Positions 61,779-64,000 of a stretch of 64,000 nucleotides of DNA are shown here, in pieces (position 1 is the stretch's first letter; every line of letters begins with the position of its first letter). The position numbers were made by a program, and so were the translations under genes. Origin of the DNA: Candidatus Kapaibacterium sp. (GTDB lineage: Bacteria > Bacteroidota > Ignavibacteria > Kapaibacteriales > UBA4661); contig JALONG010000021.1 in assembly GCA_025455065.1 (NCBI GenBank), forward strand, positions 91,662 through 155,661. Reading direction: 5' to 3'. The notes under the pieces were generated by a model. The model was given only the letters and a program-made list of their open reading frames with translations. It made no database searches and was not told the origin of the DNA.

Positions 61779-63917
61779 CTACTTCCCTTCGATTTCTTTT
61801 GCCAATTTTTCCGCGTCATAAACTTTGCGCATTGCTTCCATCATAAACGCCGGATGCACAATAACGGAGCGGGCTGCGTCGGAATTATAGACAAAACGGT
61901 TCGGCAGCGATTCGATATTGCCGTCGAAAATAAGCCCGACAAGTTCGCCTTTTGTGTTCACCACAGGCGAGCCGGAGTTCCCACCGATAATATCACACGT
62001 CGTAACGTAGTTTACCGGCGTAGTCATGGTCAGTTTGTCTTTGCGGTCCCAAAAGCGTTTCGGCAGCATAAAATCGCCTTTGTTGTCGAAGCTGGCTGCG
62101 CGGTCGAACAAGCCGTAGAGCGTGGTTTTCCAAGGTGCAAGCGTCCCGTTCATCGCGTAACCTTTGACTTGACCGTAGGAAAGGCGCAGGGTGAAGGTTG
62201 CATCGGGATATTGATTTTTGCCATAGACCGCAAACCGCGCCTGTGCTATTTTGCGGAGTGCTTCGGCGCGAGGAGCGCTTACTTCCTGTGCTGCTTGACC
62301 GTTCATCGCACGAAGCGCAGGCATAACGCGGCGCACAAGCGCAAAGACTGAATCCGACGCTGCATTGACGGCTTTGTCGCGTCCTTCAAAGAGTTTGGTG
62401 CGGTAATCAAGGTCGTAGAGTTTGGAATTGCCGATAATGTCCTTTGCGGCGAGTTCCGGTGTGCGTCCGCAAAGAATCGCCGAAACGACGGCGTGAGTCG
62501 AACCAAGTTCCTGCACGGCAAATTTTAACATTCCCGTCATCAGCGCTTCTTCAAGGTCGGGATAGACCGGCGCAGGCGAGAGCAAGGTAAATTTCAGTTC
62601 GTTCAACTGGTTTTCGTGATAGCCGTCGTTGCGCAACGAATCAGGTTTTGCCATTTCCGCCGCAAAGCGCATAAAACCTTGTGCGTAGGTTGCTTGACCA
62701 ATCAGATTCACCAGCGACGAAGCAATAGGATTATTCAACATCGTTTTTTCTTTGGCAATCGTGTTTTCGACCATGCCCCAAGCGTCGGCGTATTGTGCTT
62801 GTGCTTCGGATTGCATTGCAGCAACGGCATTGCGAAGCGCTTCCTCGTTACGGCGGCACTGCTCGGCAATAGATTTACTGTTCAAACCTTCAAATTCGCC
62901 TTTGGATGCTTTTTCGGCATTGGAAATGCTGAAGTACAAATCTTGTGAACGGCGCTTGGATTCATCGTTTTTACTGCCAAATTCCCGCAAAATTTCGAGA
63001 ATTTTCCCAAAACGCTTCAACCGCGCAGGGTAGAAATAATCACGATTAAACTCGAATTGCGCAAAGGTATTGAGGCGGTTTGTCGAACCCGGATGCCCCG
63101 AAACAAAGACCAAATCGTTCTCCTGCGGACCGGCGTTGTTCCATTTCAAAAAGCGTTCCGGCTTTACGGGTTTACCGCCGTCATACACGCGGAAGAAGGT
63201 ACAATCAAGGTCGAAGCGGGGATAGGTGAAGTTATCGGGGTCGCCGCCGAAATAAGCAATTTGCTTTTCCGGTGCAAAGACAAGCCGAACATCGGTGTAT
63301 TTTTTGTAGCGATAAAGCCAATACTCACCACCACGATACAAATCCACAACATCAGAGCGCAAGCCTGTTTTATCGGTGCTTTCTTTTTGAATTTTTTCGA
63401 TTTCCGCATTGCGAGCGCGAAGGGCTTCTTGCGCATTAGCAGCACCTTTGGCAGCAGCACTGACGCGATCGGTAACGTTTTCCATGGACATTAGCACGTT
63501 GAGTTCAAGGTCAGCACACTTGAGTTCTTTTTCGGGTTTGTCGGCGTAATAGCCCGTTGCGAGCAAGTCACGTTCTTTGGTGGAGAGTTTCGCAAGCTGC
63601 CCCGAAGCCACGTGGTGATTTGTCATCACCAGCCCTGTTGCGCTGACAAACGAGCCTGAGCCGCCGTCATTAAAACGCACACTCGACAAACGCACGTTGT
63701 CAAGCCATTCTTGCGTAGGTGTGAAGCCAAATTTTTCTTTGAGAATTTTGAGCGGTACATTGTCGTATGTCCACATTCCTTCATCGGCTTTTGCCGCAAA
63801 AGGCGAGACGTAGGGCGCTTTCGCAGCCACAGGAGGATGGTTTGCAGATGCGGCACTTGTCAGCAGAAAGCAAAAAAGCAGCGCAAAGGCAGCAGTAAAG
63901 CGGTTTTGCAGGTTCAT
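61779..63917 (-). CDS. S46-family dipeptidyl-peptidase (DPP7/DPP11-like)
   Basis: A 712-aa periplasmic serine exopeptidase that clips dipeptides from oligopeptides, feeding amino-acid catabolism. Signal peptide 1-25 (ASA-NH). Chymotrypsin-fold triad: His in VMTNHHVAS (H101 or H102), Asp in AYFGGDPDNFTYPRFDLD and Ser in IIGGNSGSPVVN near 650. The length and the FSGHP-like FVSGHPGSTNRL helix fit the family. The DPP7 versus DPP11 choice depends on one residue after the Ser loop that I cannot align with certainty. ATG at 63917. S46 enzymes are common in Bacteroidota. Confidence 0.93.
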   Translation of the reverse strand: MNLQNRFTAAFALLFCFLLTSAASANHPPVAAKAPYVSPFAAKADEGMWTYDNVPLKILKEKFGFTPTQEWLDNVRLSSVRFNDGGSGSFVSATGLVMTNHHVASGQLAKLSTKERDLLATGYYADKPEKELKCADLELNVLMSMENVTDRVSAAAKGAANAQEALRARNAEIEKIQKESTDKTGLRSDVVDLYRGGEYWLYRYKKYTDVRLVFAPEKQIAYFGGDPDNFTYPRFDLDCTFFRVYDGGKPVKPERFLKWNNAGPQENDLVFVSGHPGSTNRLNTFAQFEFNRDYFYPARLKRFGKILEILREFGSKNDESKRRSQDLYFSISNAEKASKGEFEGLNSKSIAEQCRRNEEALRNAVAAMQSEAQAQYADAWGMVENTIAKEKTMLNNPIASSLVNLIGQATYAQGFMRFAAEMAKPDSLRNDGYHENQLNELKFTLLSPAPVYPDLEEALMTGMLKFAVQELGSTHAVVSAILCGRTPELAAKDIIGNSKLYDLDYRTKLFEGRDKAVNAASDSVFALVRRVMPALRAMNGQAAQEVSAPRAEALRKIAQARFAVYGKNQYPDATFTLRLSYGQVKGYAMNGTLAPWKTTLYGLFDRAASFDNKGDFMLPKRFWDRKDKLTMTTPVNYVTTCDIIGGNSGSPVVNTKGELVGLIFDGNIESLPNRFVYNSDAARSVIVHPAFMMEAMRKVYDAEKLAKEIEGK

Positions 63918-63980
63918 ATGTGTAAAAAAAATGCGTTAAAAAACAGTGGTTTTGAAGGATGTTTGAAAAGAGAAACGAGA

Positions 63981-64000
63981 CTTTCGTTAGGGAACGAAAG
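63981..64000. other. Perfect hairpin at the right edge
   Basis: CTTTCGTT-AGGG-AACGAAAG is a perfect 8-bp stem with a four-base loop, ending at the window edge. It may be the terminator of a gene beyond the window or an operator upstream of the S46 gene. What follows is not visible. Confidence 0.5.

Overview
The window (about 47% G+C by eye) looks like chromosomal DNA of a member of the Bacteroidota in the broad sense, including the Chlorobi, Ignavibacteria and Kapabacteria side. Three secreted proteins end in type IX secretion (T9SS) C-terminal domains (YPNP...G.Y). Two gene starts sit behind the TTTG / TAnnTTTG promoter typical of the phylum. An S46 dipeptidyl-peptidase, an archaeal-type ProS and a GlmU-like Bacteroidota protein point the same way. 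I cannot name the genus. No rRNA, tRNA, CRISPR array, insertion sequence or prophage is visible.

Layout. 1-1312: 5' part of a fused E1 alpha/beta 2-oxoacid dehydrogenase, cut by the left edge. 1508-18953: two giant T9SS surface proteins (3082 and about 2272 aa) separated by 1.4 kb of non-coding DNA that carries a duplicated promoter module and tandem terminators. 19208-25017: a four-gene signalling cluster, with two kinase-less Kelch membrane proteins, a Kelch-sensor LytS-type histidine kinase and a LytTR response regulator. 25156-34573: proS, a toxin-antitoxin pair, an M48 protease, a fatty acid desaturase, a Yip1-like membrane protein, a chemoreceptor and a PfkB sugar/nucleoside kinase. 34690-38653: an orphan triple-PAS protein, an erythromycin-esterase-like protein, a small RiPP-like precursor peptide behind a promoter with a C10 homopolymer, and yraN. 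38737-44105: a GAF plus degenerate GGDEF protein, a Nudix hydrolase, ndk, and sucD with a histone-H1-like tail. 44539-51148: a pseudokinase/STAND/NtrC-like/Fis fusion, a GlmU-like protein, a PAP2 phosphatase, a Nudix hydrolase and a hicBA pair whose hicA has an internal amber codon. 51214-63917: a T9SS PhoD phosphatase, an HBM chemoreceptor, the ppk1-pth-nusB-ispD operon, a transaldolase and an S46 peptidase.

How the genes fit together. Housekeeping genes (proS, ndk, sucD, nusB, ispD, pth, ppk1, tal) are interleaved with secreted or sensory genes. Surface and secreted functions (two giant repeat proteins, PhoD, S46 peptidase, Kelch proteins) and signalling proteins (histidine kinase with response regulator, two chemoreceptors, PAS, GAF-GGDEF, pseudokinase-AAA-Fis) suggest a heterotrophic, surface-interacting lifestyle. 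Several intergenic gaps hold palindromic repeats of at least four sequence families. The most unusual items are the Kelch signalling cluster, the peptide gene with its C10 promoter, the pseudokinase-STAND-Fis regulator and the SucD tail.
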